From: an uncultured Alistipes sp.
Lineage (GTDB): Bacteria; Bacteroidota; Bacteroidia; Bacteroidales; Rikenellaceae
Assembly (NCBI GenBank): GCA_949286165.1
Contig: CASDZK010000018.1
Location: 1 to 47,076, forward strand
Direction of reading: 5' to 3'
DNA length: 47,076 nucleotides
The notes beneath the pieces were generated by a model, which ran no database searches, was not told where the DNA came from, and saw only the letters and a program-made list of their open reading frames with translations. This document shows positions 28,539-36,614 of the stretch, one piece after another (position 1 is the stretch's first letter; the number at the start of each line of letters is the position of its first letter). Position numbers and translations under genes: made by a program.

Positions 28539-28562
28539 AACGGCCCTGTGAGAAGCCGTTTT
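28539..28562 (+). terminator. Terminator of the kdp sensor genes
   Basis: AACGGC (28539-28544) pairs with GCCGTT (28555-28560) followed by TTGT, directly after the kinase stop codon. Confidence 0.6.
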
Positions 28563-28566
28563 GTAA

Positions 28567-28606
28567 AACCTGCCCCTGCCGGAGTTTTATGCGGCAGGGG
28601 CAGGTT
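28567..28606 (-). terminator. Strong hairpin between convergent genes
   Basis: Perfect 14-bp GC-rich arms (28567-28580 and 28593-28606) form a stem. Read on the minus strand it is followed by TTTACAAAAC, so it best terminates the ECF S-component operon. Confidence 0.7.
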
Positions 28607-28645
28607 CATTTGGAGATCGAAAGGGGTTGGTCTGTTCTGTCCCGT

Positions 28646-29158
28646 TTATTTGCGGATGAGGTATTTGATGAACAGATAACCGCCGAATATTTGCAGAAGC
28701 ATGCCCGGCAATCCGATGCGGAAATCCTGTATCGCCGTATGGAAACTGCCGGTCCATATCCATTCGCCGAACGTTCCGACGATCTGATAGCTGAGTACTA
28801 CGCCCGCCAGCAGAAGAATGGAGATTTTACGGAATCGCTTTGCCGCATAACCCGCTGCAGCCGCCAGCAGAATTGATTTGAACAGAATGGCGGGCAGTAC
28901 GGCGGGAGCGGGCATGCCGAATCCTGCCGAATTTACGATCGGCGATATTACGGCTGTTAAAAGACCTACCCGCCAACCGTATTTATAGGCTCCGATAAGC
29001 GTGAAAAAATAAATCGGAAGCCATTGCATGCCTCCTTGCGGTATGAGGTGGCACAGTTGCGGCAACAGAATATTACCCGCTACGAATAAAGCGGTCGTCC
29101 AATAGGTTTTCGCGTTGTTATATTCCAACGAATAAAGTTTTACTGAAGTCGTTTGCAT
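28646..29158 (-). CDS. ECF transporter S component-like membrane protein
   Basis: A 170-residue protein with about five or six hydrophobic helices and features of ECF S components: a short N-terminal tail, then WLPIYFFTLIGAYKYG, VGLLTAVISPIVNSAGFGMP and PGMLLQIFGGYLFI. S components bind a vitamin or metal in the inner membrane and need EcfA/EcfT partners, which are not in this window. It is the last gene of a DUF1893-TonB receptor-S component operon, 12 nt after the receptor. The substrate is unknown. Confidence 0.75.
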   Translation of the reverse strand: MQTTSVKLYSLEYNNAKTYWTTALFVAGNILLPQLCHLIPQGGMQWLPIYFFTLIGAYKYGWRVGLLTAVISPIVNSAGFGMPAPAVLPAILFKSILLAAAAGYAAKRFRKISILLLAGVVLSYQIVGTFGEWIWTGSFHTAIQDFRIGLPGMLLQIFGGYLFIKYLIRK

Positions 29159-29170
29159 AGCTTGTTTCGG

Positions 29171-31051
29171 TTAAAGGTTAATATTTATTCCGGTCATTAC
29201 CGTTGCTTTGGGCATCGGAAATCCGGCATTGATTTCGTAACGCTGCGCCAAAAGGTTTTCTCCCCGTACCCAGATGTCGAGCCATCGGGCGGCTCGGAAC
29301 GAGCCGTACAGGTTCCACAATACGAAATTTTCGGTTTCTGCCGGGGCGAGCGATTTGTAAAGTCCGGCAATGTATTGCAGGCCCGTCGAAACGCTCCATC
29401 GTCCCTGAGTGAATAATCCTCCGACGTAAAGTTTGTGTTCCGGCGCTGCCACTACCGGTCTTTTCATGTGCAGGTAACTGTAGTTGGCGTCTATCGACCA
29501 AACGGAAGAGATGCGGTAGGCCGTCTGCGCTTCGACACCTGCGTTGTTTACCTGACCGGTATTGACGTTTAAAGGATTACCGTTTACAAATGTAGTCATA
29601 ATCATGTTTTTTCCGGCAATATAAAAAATATTTATGCCGTATGTGAGTCGGCCATCGCATAAACGTTGCGAAAACGCCACTTCGTAATTCCAGATTTGTT
29701 CGGGTTTCAGGTTCGGGTTGGCAGGAGCCCACATGTACATTTCCCGAATTGTCGGATAACGGAATCCCTTGCTTGCCATCAGCTTGATATCGGCATTTTT
29801 CGGCAAACGGAAGGACAGTCCCGCTTGAGGGATCCATTCCGTTCCGGCCTGGGAGTGGTGGTCGAAACGAAGTCCTGCATCGATTGTCAGCCAGGAACCG
29901 ATGTTCTGACGGAAATCCACGTACCCGGCTATTTCGTCCTGCACTTTGTCCACTTGCGGGATCCGTTCGCCCGAGAGCGTCCGGTTCCACGCTTCCCCGC
30001 CGAAGTGATAGTAATCCACGCCTGTCGTCAGTCGGTTCCCTTTGAAAAACTGCGCGCTTTGGTACCAGGATATTCCCGTCATTCTGTCGCGTGAATTGAA
30101 CCGGTAATTTTTCGGAAAATCGTCATCGTCGGGGTTGGCGGTATAACCGTCGTTGATCCAATGTTTTCCCCAATTATAGAAAAAACTCAGGGCTCCGGAA
30201 CTCTTTTCGTAGTGGTTTTCCAGTGCGAAAGAGGTCATTCCCCGCGTAATCCGTTGATCGGCGTCCAATAACGGATCGGTAATTTCTCCCGGATTCGAAG
30301 CGTTGAAATGAGTGACGTTCACATCGGCCCGCACGCTCCATGCGTCCGAAATTTCGTATCCCAGTTTCGCGTATCCGCCGTACTGTTCGAAATCCATGTC
30401 GGGACGGTGTCCGTCGGTACGATTGTAGGAACCGCTGACTATGCTGGTAAAACGTCCTTTGTGTACTCGGTTGGTCGCTTCGGTTTGCAGGGTATTGTAA
30501 GAGCCGTACCCCAGATTGACGTTGGTTTTCACTCCGTCTTCCTGCATTTTTCGGGTAACGATGTTGATGACGCCTCCCATGGCGTTCGAACCGTACAGCA
30601 CCGAGGCCGGACCCCGCAGCACTTCCACGCGGTCGGCCATCAGCGATTGGTACGCGTCGGCGATCGGATGGCCCATGATGCCCATGTATTGCGGATGGCC
30701 GTCGATCAGCACCATCAATCCTCCGGAACTGCTGCTTATGCCTCGCAGGTTCATGCTGCCTGCCGCTCCTCCGGATACGCCGTATCCCATGATGCCTCGG
30801 CTCGTATTGAAAAAACCGGGAATTCGTTCCGTGAGGACCGGCAGCAGCGAAGGCGTATGGGTCCGTTCGATTTGCTGGCGGCCTACCACCGATACGGTCA
30901 TCGGCAGATGGCGGATATCCGTTTTGTTGCGGGTTCCGGTAACGACAACTTCGCCGGAGACATATTGTATTGTGTCGCTCTTTTCCTGGGCTTGTAAAGG
31001 GATAACGGCAGTCGTACAGATTGCCGTCAAGATGATGATGGGGGTCTTCAT
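29171..31051 (-). CDS. TonB-dependent outer-membrane receptor
   Basis: A 626-residue receptor of BtuB/siderophore-receptor size with a signal peptide (MKTPIIILTAICTTAVIPLQAQ), a TonB-box-like region (QYVSGEVVVTGTRN), a plug domain with DRVEVLRGPASVLYGSNAMG and GVINIVTRK (about residues 40-170) and a 22-strand barrel. It lacks the N-terminal carboxypeptidase-like domain of SusC proteins, so a small-molecule ligand (metal chelate or vitamin) is more likely than a glycan. The gene pair with an ECF S component implies a two-membrane uptake route for the same ligand. No riboswitch is apparent upstream. Confidence 0.93.
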   Translation of the reverse strand: MKTPIIILTAICTTAVIPLQAQEKSDTIQYVSGEVVVTGTRNKTDIRHLPMTVSVVGRQQIERTHTPSLLPVLTERIPGFFNTSRGIMGYGVSGGAAGSMNLRGISSSSGGLMVLIDGHPQYMGIMGHPIADAYQSLMADRVEVLRGPASVLYGSNAMGGVINIVTRKMQEDGVKTNVNLGYGSYNTLQTEATNRVHKGRFTSIVSGSYNRTDGHRPDMDFEQYGGYAKLGYEISDAWSVRADVNVTHFNASNPGEITDPLLDADQRITRGMTSFALENHYEKSSGALSFFYNWGKHWINDGYTANPDDDDFPKNYRFNSRDRMTGISWYQSAQFFKGNRLTTGVDYYHFGGEAWNRTLSGERIPQVDKVQDEIAGYVDFRQNIGSWLTIDAGLRFDHHSQAGTEWIPQAGLSFRLPKNADIKLMASKGFRYPTIREMYMWAPANPNLKPEQIWNYEVAFSQRLCDGRLTYGINIFYIAGKNMIMTTFVNGNPLNVNTGQVNNAGVEAQTAYRISSVWSIDANYSYLHMKRPVVAAPEHKLYVGGLFTQGRWSVSTGLQYIAGLYKSLAPAETENFVLWNLYGSFRAARWLDIWVRGENLLAQRYEINAGFPMPKATVMTGININL

Positions 31052-31053
31052 AT

Positions 31054-31470
31054 TTACGATCTGGTTTTTTTGATGAAATTATCGATGAGGGGCAAACACT
31101 CTTCTGCTGTCCGTACTCCTTCGCATAATTTCTCCACCGGGCAACGGTCCGTATGCGTGCGGTTCCATATTTGAGGAACCTGCTGTCCGAAAGAAACTTT
31201 CATGGCAGAGGCATGCAACAGTTCCCAAGCCGAATCGCTGATAATATCCGTATAAAGTTCGGCTACGCCGCCGAGAATCATCAAAGCGGCAGCGCCTTTG
31301 CCGACTACCTTGTCCGCAACGGACGCTCCTTTCAGAAAAAGGGGGTCGTTGGTAAGCAGGTTGTACAGGTCGGCTACGCCCCGACCCGAAAAGGTGCGGA
31401 TCTCATTGCGGTTGGCTACTACCAATGAATAGTTCCCTTCATGGAGCCGTTGAATCAAGTCGTTTTTCAT
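31054..31470 (-). CDS. DUF1893 domain protein
   Basis: A 138-residue cytoplasmic protein. Conserved elements of DUF1893 are visible: LVVANRNEIRTFSGRGVADL near the N-terminus, GKGAAALMILGGV in the middle, and QVPQIWNRTHTDRCPVEKL near the C-terminus. The family has a cytidine-deaminase-like fold (seen in TM1506), but no enzymatic activity is established. It is the first gene of the operon, ending 2 nt before the TonB receptor, so it may act on the imported compound. Confidence 0.85.
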   Translation of the reverse strand: MKNDLIQRLHEGNYSLVVANRNEIRTFSGRGVADLYNLLTNDPLFLKGASVADKVVGKGAAALMILGGVAELYTDIISDSAWELLHASAMKVSFGQQVPQIWNRTHTDRCPVEKLCEGVRTAEECLPLIDNFIKKTRS

Positions 31471-31575
31471 GCGGTTGCTTTTAACGTCCTATTTTTACAT
31501 TATGGTTGTTTTTGAAACACTATTGTGCGCAACGAATGCTTTCTGCGGGTTCCGCTTTACGCATATCCTGAACGA

Positions 31576-32475
31576 TTAATTTATTTGGCGACGGTATTCG
31601 TTGGGCGTATAACCCGAGATGTTTTTGAACATTCGGCTCAAGTGATGCGGATATTTGAATCCCAATGCGTAAGCGACTTCGCTGATAGACCGATTTCCTT
31701 CCGCCAACATTTCTTTAGCCCGGTCGATAACGGTAAATTGTATGTATTCCCGAGCCGATTTGCCCGTTTCTTTTTTTATCAGGTCTCCGAAATAATTGGC
31801 GGATAAATGCAGTTGGTCTGCGCAGTACTGTACCGATGGCAGGCCTGTTTGCTCAATTTGGTCCGAATCGAAATATTGATTCAATAATTTTTCGAAACGA
31901 GTGAGAATGTCTTTATTTGTATTTTCCCGTGTTACGAATTGCCGGTCGTAAAACCGAATGCAGTGGTTGAGCATGACTTCGATATTCGCGGTAATGATTT
32001 GTTTGCTGTATTTGTCTATGGCATGCTCCAGCTCGTTTTGTATTTCTCTGAAACAGTTCAGTATGATATGTCGTTCACGTTCGGACATATGCAACGCTTC
32101 GTTCGATTCGTAAGCGAAAAACGAATAATCCTTTATTCGTCGGGCGAGCGATGTGCCTCGTAACAAATCGGGATGAAACAGCAGGGCCAGCCCTTTCGGA
32201 CGTAGCGTTTCGCCGCCGTCGTTTACCCCGGCAACCTGTCCCGGACCGATAAATACGAGCGTGCCTTCTTGGTAGTCGTATTTGCTGCGGCCGTAAGCAA
32301 GTTCTCCGCACGCGAGTTCTTTGTAGAATACACCGTAGAACCCGAAATTTTTACGGGTATGTTTGAGTGTCTCGAGCGTTGAAAAATCGATTATGCTGAC
32401 CAGCGGATGTAGCGTCTCCACTCCCAGTAGTTTGTTGTAATCCTGCACGGTGTCCAGTTTGATGATATCGTTCAT
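31576..32475 (-). CDS. AraC family transcriptional regulator
   Basis: A 299-residue regulator with an N-terminal cupin-like sensing domain (about 1-180) and a C-terminal AraC DNA-binding domain (about 200-299), showing two helix-turn-helix units: SVQYCADQLHLSANYFGDLIKKETGKS and the signature SISEVAYALGFKYPHHLSRMFKNISGYTPNEYR (given here in parts of the same domain). The start at 32475 (MNDIIKLDTV) follows a TATCTTTG -7 box at 32505-32498; an upstream in-frame ATG at 32541 precedes that promoter. It is divergent from the DUF418 gene, with direct repeats between them. Confidence 0.93.
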   Translation of the reverse strand: MNDIIKLDTVQDYNKLLGVETLHPLVSIIDFSTLETLKHTRKNFGFYGVFYKELACGELAYGRSKYDYQEGTLVFIGPGQVAGVNDGGETLRPKGLALLFHPDLLRGTSLARRIKDYSFFAYESNEALHMSERERHIILNCFREIQNELEHAIDKYSKQIITANIEVMLNHCIRFYDRQFVTRENTNKDILTRFEKLLNQYFDSDQIEQTGLPSVQYCADQLHLSANYFGDLIKKETGKSAREYIQFTVIDRAKEMLAEGNRSISEVAYALGFKYPHHLSRMFKNISGYTPNEYRRQIN

Positions 32476-32497
32476 GATTTTTCGTTTTTCTCGGAGA

Positions 32498-32505
32498 CAA
32501 AGATA
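32498..32505 (-). promoter_or_regulatory. -7 box of the AraC-family gene
   Basis: TATCTTTG on the minus strand, 22 nt upstream of the start codon. A CCGTAA-type motif (minus strand, 32529-32524) lies where the -33 element would be. Confidence 0.5.
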
Positions 32506-32523
32506 ATGTTTCCTTGTAAGAAG

Positions 32524-32635
32524 TTTACGGAAGATATTCATAATCCGTAATATTGGTTGTTAAATCCGTAATTCGGTTATGTCTTTCGTTATCGATGGAT
32601 GCGATTTCTGTGATTTTGGTTAGTCGAACCGTAAT
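32524..32635. promoter_or_regulatory. Candidate AraC operator repeats
   Basis: AATCCGTAAT occurs at 32542-32551 and exactly 21 bp later at 32563-32572, with a related ACCGTAAT at 32628-32635 and an inverted CCGTAA at 32524-32529. Direct half-sites 21 bp apart are typical of AraC-family binding sites. They lie between the divergent AraC and DUF418 genes. Confidence 0.5.
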
Positions 32636-32665
32636 TCGTCTATGGTTCCGTCTCGATCGTTCATG

Positions 32666-32673
32666 TAATTTTG
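32666..32673 (+). promoter_or_regulatory. -7 box upstream of the DUF418 gene
   Basis: TAATTTTG matches TAnnTTTG, 63 nt before the start codon and 30 nt downstream of the last CCGTAAT repeat. No -33 TTG is present at 19-21 nt, which is compatible with activator dependence. Confidence 0.45.
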
Positions 32674-32736
32674 CATCGAGAAATGGGATAATCGTAGGTA
32701 AGGCGGTTTTCTCTTTATAATTAACTATTTTTCGAT

Positions 32737-33936
32737 ATGCGCGACAACGATAAGACGATAATGGGCGGGTCCCGGATTACGGTAATCGATGCCATGCGGG
32801 GAATCGCTTTGGTCGGGATTTGCCTGACACATGCTATGCAATATTTTGGAGAGTATCCCGCTTCTCCGATTCGGGATTCTTTCGCTTGGATACATTCGCT
32901 TGATGAGGCCATGCGGTGGTTTGTCAATTATTTTCTGGCTGCAAAATTTTACATCATTTTTTCATTCTTGTTCGGGTTGAGTTTTTTCATACAGATGGAT
33001 CGCGCATCGCAGAAAGGTGTCGATTTCCGTCCTCGTTTTTTATGGAGATTGGTGCTGTTGCTTATGATCGGGATGTTGCATAACCTTATTTTCCCTTTGG
33101 ATATTCTTGTTATTTATGCGGTTCTCGGTTTCCCGTTGGTGTTGATGTATAAATTGCCGAATAAACTGTTGGTCGGGTTGGCTTGTTTTTTCATGCTTGG
33201 AGGCGTACAGCTCGGAGTTGTCGCTTATCAAGCATGGAACGATAGGGTTCCAGAGGAGCATGTGCGGCCGCAGAGTCGGTCGAAACAGCGGATCGGTCGG
33301 CCGGAAAAAGCGTTGTTCGGCGATACCGTTTATAATAATATGACGGTCAGACTGGATAGAAAAATCCGGTATCAGATCAGTTCGGGCCGCGGTTTTATGA
33401 CTTTAGGCCTGTTTATTATGGGCTTGGTTGTCGGCCGCATACGTTTGTTTCATCATTTGGATGAATATCGGAAAAAACTGTACGTCGGAGCTGCGGTTTC
33501 CGCGGTGTTGTTGTTTGCATTGTATATGATCCGTCCCCATATCCCTCGGGGCGATCCGAATACTTTTGTCGGGTGGATTTCAATGCCGGTTACCAATGCG
33601 ATTAATTTGCTGACCGCTTATTTGTGGATGGTTGGCATCGTTTGGGTGTACGGATTCGGGAAAGCGCGACAGGCGTTGGCACCTATGGTAAGTTACGGAC
33701 GGTTGGGATTGACGAATTATGTCGTGCAGTCTGTTGTCGGAGTTTTTGCGTTTTACGGCTTCGGTTTGGGGTTGAATCAGTATTTCGGCACGTTTGCAGC
33801 TGTGGTCTTTTGTGTTGGTTATACGGTATTGCAGATATACGGCAGTCATTTCTGGTTGAAAAAATTCCGCTATGGGCCGTTGGAATGGTTGTGGCGTTCC
33901 GGAACTTATATGCGATGGCAGCCGTTGTATCGCTAA
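32737..33936 (+). CDS. DUF418 family membrane protein
   Basis: A 399-residue polytopic inner-membrane protein. The N-terminus has RITVIDAMRGIALVGICLTHAMQYF, reminiscent of acyltransferase-3-like heparan acetyltransferase folds (heparan-alpha-glucosaminide acetyltransferase superfamily). The C-terminus has the DUF418 block with APMVSYGRLGLTNYVVQS and FRYGPLEWLWRSGTYMRWQP. About ten helices are predicted by eye. The function is unknown. It is probably controlled by the divergent AraC regulator. Confidence 0.88.
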   Translation: MRDNDKTIMGGSRITVIDAMRGIALVGICLTHAMQYFGEYPASPIRDSFAWIHSLDEAMRWFVNYFLAAKFYIIFSFLFGLSFFIQMDRASQKGVDFRPRFLWRLVLLLMIGMLHNLIFPLDILVIYAVLGFPLVLMYKLPNKLLVGLACFFMLGGVQLGVVAYQAWNDRVPEEHVRPQSRSKQRIGRPEKALFGDTVYNNMTVRLDRKIRYQISSGRGFMTLGLFIMGLVVGRIRLFHHLDEYRKKLYVGAAVSAVLLFALYMIRPHIPRGDPNTFVGWISMPVTNAINLLTAYLWMVGIVWVYGFGKARQALAPMVSYGRLGLTNYVVQSVVGVFAFYGFGLGLNQYFGTFAAVVFCVGYTVLQIYGSHFWLKKFRYGPLEWLWRSGTYMRWQPLYR

Positions 33937-33948
33937 GCCATTTTTTAT

Positions 33949-34157
33949 GAGGGTGTCTAAAATATGACCAGAACCCCGAAAGTTGGACAAAAAACTTTCG
34001 GGGTTCTGGTCGATAGCCACTCCTTTCTGTTTTACCTGCAAGTTCAAAAAGGCTTCAGATGCAAGGCTTTGCTTTCTAAAGATTCGGTCACGTCAGTACG
34101 CTTCCTCATTTTTGAAAAGCAATGACGCCTGAAGCCTTTGGGGACATTTTTATGAAG
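33949..34157 (+). repeat. Structured intergenic repeat, copy A
   Basis: It starts with GAGGGTGTCTAA (33949-33960), 12 nt after the DUF418 stop. A perfect 17-bp hairpin follows (33967-33983 with 33994-34010), then a segment shared with copy B: CAAGTTCAAAAAGGCTTCAG on the left and CTGAAGCCTTTGGGGACATT on the right, enclosing an inner imperfect inverted repeat (CTTTCTAAAGAT / ATTTTTGAAAAG). No transposase is present. It could be a MITE-like element or a structured 3' UTR. Confidence 0.7.
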
Positions 34158-34284
34158 AAGAGGTACTGCCTGAAGTATATTTGTTTGTGCTGAGGTTGTT
34201 TCCCAATGACTCGACCCGGTATTTGAGGTATCCTGTTCCGTTTTTGAAGATCGAGATTTTTCCTTGAAAAATGCGAAAAAACGG
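34150..34284 (-). pseudogene. Possible decayed 3' end of an unknown coding sequence
   Basis: On the minus strand an open frame of about 43 codons ends at TAA 34152-34150. It reads ...FQGKISIFKNGTGYLKYRVE followed by SLGNNLSTNKYTSGSTSSS, which has the composition of a real protein tail, but no start or upstream body exists. The other 130 nt up to the next gene show nothing. It may be the remnant of a gene lost beside the repeat element. Confidence 0.25.
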
Positions 34285-34416
34285 TCTTTAATAATGTCGG
34301 ATTTATGAAGAATACGGTTTTATCGGATAACGATCGGGATCGATGTGTTGAAATCGTATGGTTTCGGTAAGCCGCGAAATGTATGGAGAGGTTCGCGTTC
34401 TCGATCGCTCATGTTT

Positions 34417-35196
34417 TCAGAACTGGTATCCGAACCCTAAATTCATGTATATGGGGTACATGGCGAATGTTACCGTATTGAAATTCTTTTTGAATATGTC
34501 ATTCAAGCCCCAATGAAGTCCCAAATGAACATTCAAGTGTTTGTAAGCCTGCCATTCCCCGCCGACTTGCAATCCCCACTGCAGGTTGCGCATGTTTTCC
34601 GAGAAATCGTAAATGGCTATGTTCCCGTCCGTGAAATTTACGCGGCTGCCCGAGGCATCCGGTGTGCGCAGATGTCCTTCGTAAACATGTCCGGAGAACT
34701 CTTTCTCCATCAGGATGGAAAGGTACGGACCGGCTGAAAGTGCCCATCTTTGGGAGATTCTGTAATTCGCGAGAAAAGGGATAGTGAAGCATGACATTTT
34801 AACCTTTGTTTTTACGCCACCGGTCCAAAGCCCCTTGATTTTTCCGCCGGTTTCGCTTAAAATCTCCATATTGTAATTTTTTACGGAAGCTTTGGTCGTC
34901 ATGCCTTTGCTTTCGAATCCGATTCCGAGACTTGTTCCCCATTTTCTGGTTTCTCCCAACCATTTGGTAGCAGATCCTTCTATGGAAAACGAAAGGGTAG
35001 GGGAGTATCCGTCTATGCTCCGTATTTCTTTGGGAAGAGGCAACGGAGAGGTCCCCCCGATGTTTATACCTGCTTTTATTTCGTATTCCAAGTCGTGAAA
35101 ATTCGACCAGATCAATGCTTTATGTTCCTTTTTTTGCGCCGTTGCGTCGAACATGCAGAGTGTCAGGCATAATATGATGGAGTAAATGCGGGTCAT
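34417..35196 (-). CDS. Outer-membrane beta-barrel protein partner of the PCMD lipoprotein
   Basis: A 259-residue protein with a signal peptide (MTRIYSIILCLTLCMFDATAQ) and a porin-like barrel: alternating strands, the blocks GTSLGIGFESKGM, PFLANYRISQRWALSAGPY and QWGLQVGGEWQAY, and a terminal YQF. It resembles the outer-membrane beta-barrel (PorT-like) families common in Bacteroidota. It lies 17 nt downstream of the PCMD gene on the same strand, the usual arrangement for that pair. The substrate is unknown. Confidence 0.82.
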   Translation of the reverse strand: MTRIYSIILCLTLCMFDATAQKKEHKALIWSNFHDLEYEIKAGINIGGTSPLPLPKEIRSIDGYSPTLSFSIEGSATKWLGETRKWGTSLGIGFESKGMTTKASVKNYNMEILSETGGKIKGLWTGGVKTKVKMSCFTIPFLANYRISQRWALSAGPYLSILMEKEFSGHVYEGHLRTPDASGSRVNFTDGNIAIYDFSENMRNLQWGLQVGGEWQAYKHLNVHLGLHWGLNDIFKKNFNTVTFAMYPIYMNLGFGYQF

Positions 35197-35213
35197 GAAT
35201 CTTAGTTTTAAGG

Positions 35214-36332
35214 TTATTCGCAAATGATTTCTACTTCGTCTATGCAAAGTTCGCTTCCGACAGCTCCGTTGAAATACGCGCCGTCTACGCTGGAAGAAAA
35301 AACGACTGCTAATTTGTATTTGCCATTTTTCAAATCGTCTAAATTGACGGTTTTACCGTTTTGCGGTAAAAAATTTATGGAGAATCGGGTCCATTGATCG
35401 GTTTCGATTATGTCTTCTTCAGCGATTCTCGCCATGAGTACGATGGAGGGGTTTATTGTTCCGTCTTCCGGGAAAAGGCTGCCGTCCAATGTGTAATCGC
35501 TCGTTGCCGCTTCGTAGAGTACGGCGTAAATATCCCCCCGATCTTCTTTATCGGTTACGGTATGGTTTTGAGAGTCGGTATAGGTCGATCCTTTTTTGTA
35601 TTTGAACCATCCTCTGAGTATTTTGGGAATCCGCGTAAACGGGTATCCGAAACGTGTAGCCGTTAAAGGATGTAAAACCGCATTGGGCAGGTCGAACGAA
35701 CCGATGAACAGGTTTCCGGCCGCGATAGGCATGCCTATTGCCGATCCGAAGTTCCCCGTACTTCGGGTGGTAAGTTTTACGTAATTTCCCTTTATCCCTC
35801 CGTTTTCTACCATGACGGTCGGGTAATCTTCCGCGGACAAGGCCATGCCGCAGAGCTGGAACCCCGGATTTCCGCTGGCCCATTCCAATATTCCCTGCTT
35901 GTCGGAAACGTAAAGTATGTCGTAAGAATCGTTTTGTTTCAGGTTTTCGAAAGAGAAGCTGGTCGGAAGGTCCAGTTTATTGATGCGTACCGTATAGGTC
36001 GTTTTGACATGCCCGTCTTCCGAAGTCACGGTAAAACTGCGTGTCGTGCTATTGCTGAAGTCGAAATACGGAGGATTGTCGTTGTTTTCGCTCTCGTCCG
36101 CTTTTATCGTGGCTCCGTCGGCCAGCGTGAAATTCAGTTCCTGGGCGGACACGTCCGTGTCGGCTAATACATAAACTTCTATCTCTTTGTTTGTATGATC
36201 GATCGTGGAAAGTTGAATGCTCTTACCGTTGCAGGCGTCTATGGCCGCTTCCACATTCAGAGCCTCGTCCTGTATACAGGCAGAAACACTCAGGAGAAGA
36301 ATAGAACTTGCAATAAAATTTTTAAATGTCAT
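35214..36332 (-). CDS. PCMD domain lipoprotein (putative carbohydrate metabolism domain)
   Basis: A 372-residue exported lipoprotein with lipobox LLSVSAC (Cys19). An N-terminal immunoglobulin-like domain (about 30-120, ending TYTVRINKLDL) is followed by the beta-sandwich PCMD domain (about 125-372) with NPGFQLCGM, FGYPFTRIPKILRGWFKYKKG, DRGDIYAVLYEA and the C-terminal AVVFSSSVDGAYFNGAVGS. The fold resembles carbohydrate-binding modules; the ligand is not known. It is the first gene of the operon and probably works with the barrel encoded downstream. Confidence 0.87.
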   Translation of the reverse strand: MTFKNFIASSILLLSVSACIQDEALNVEAAIDACNGKSIQLSTIDHTNKEIEVYVLADTDVSAQELNFTLADGATIKADESENNDNPPYFDFSNSTTRSFTVTSEDGHVKTTYTVRINKLDLPTSFSFENLKQNDSYDILYVSDKQGILEWASGNPGFQLCGMALSAEDYPTVMVENGGIKGNYVKLTTRSTGNFGSAIGMPIAAGNLFIGSFDLPNAVLHPLTATRFGYPFTRIPKILRGWFKYKKGSTYTDSQNHTVTDKEDRGDIYAVLYEAATSDYTLDGSLFPEDGTINPSIVLMARIAEEDIIETDQWTRFSINFLPQNGKTVNLDDLKNGKYKLAVVFSSSVDGAYFNGAVGSELCIDEVEIICE

Positions 36333-36356
36333 ATTCCCGTAATATTATGAATCTTG

Positions 36357-36364
36357 CAAATTTA
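36357..36364 (-). promoter_or_regulatory. -7 box of the PCMD operon
   Basis: TAAATTTG on the minus strand matches TAnnTTTG, 24 nt before the start codon. There is no clear -33 TTG. Confidence 0.45.
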
Positions 36365-36541
36365 CGGAAAAGTTAAGATATGCAGACAGTTTTTTCATAT
36401 TTATCGATTCTGCAATTATATCGTGCAGGGGTGGTTATGCGTAAACATCGATTTTAAGGGGCGTGTCGTTTTGTTTTCGGAAATGGTCCGGATCGTTATC
36501 GGAAAGCATGAGAGGGAAGCGTAGGGGAGTAGCCGACAGCA

Positions 36542-36572
36542 TTGTATATTCCGGTTGTCGATGTTATTTTTG
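36542..36572 (+). promoter_or_regulatory. Promoter of menA
   Basis: TTG (36542-36544), a 20-nt spacer and TATTTTTG (36565-36572) lie 42 nt before the start codon. Confidence 0.6.
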
Positions 36573-36614
36573 CATAGCGTTTTTCGGTATATGTTTTCCG
36601 AACGCATGTAGAAC

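Noticed and set aside
28589..28876. Plus-strand open frame over the ECF S-component gene
   Set aside because: The minus strand encodes a typical polytopic membrane protein; the plus frame is antisense.
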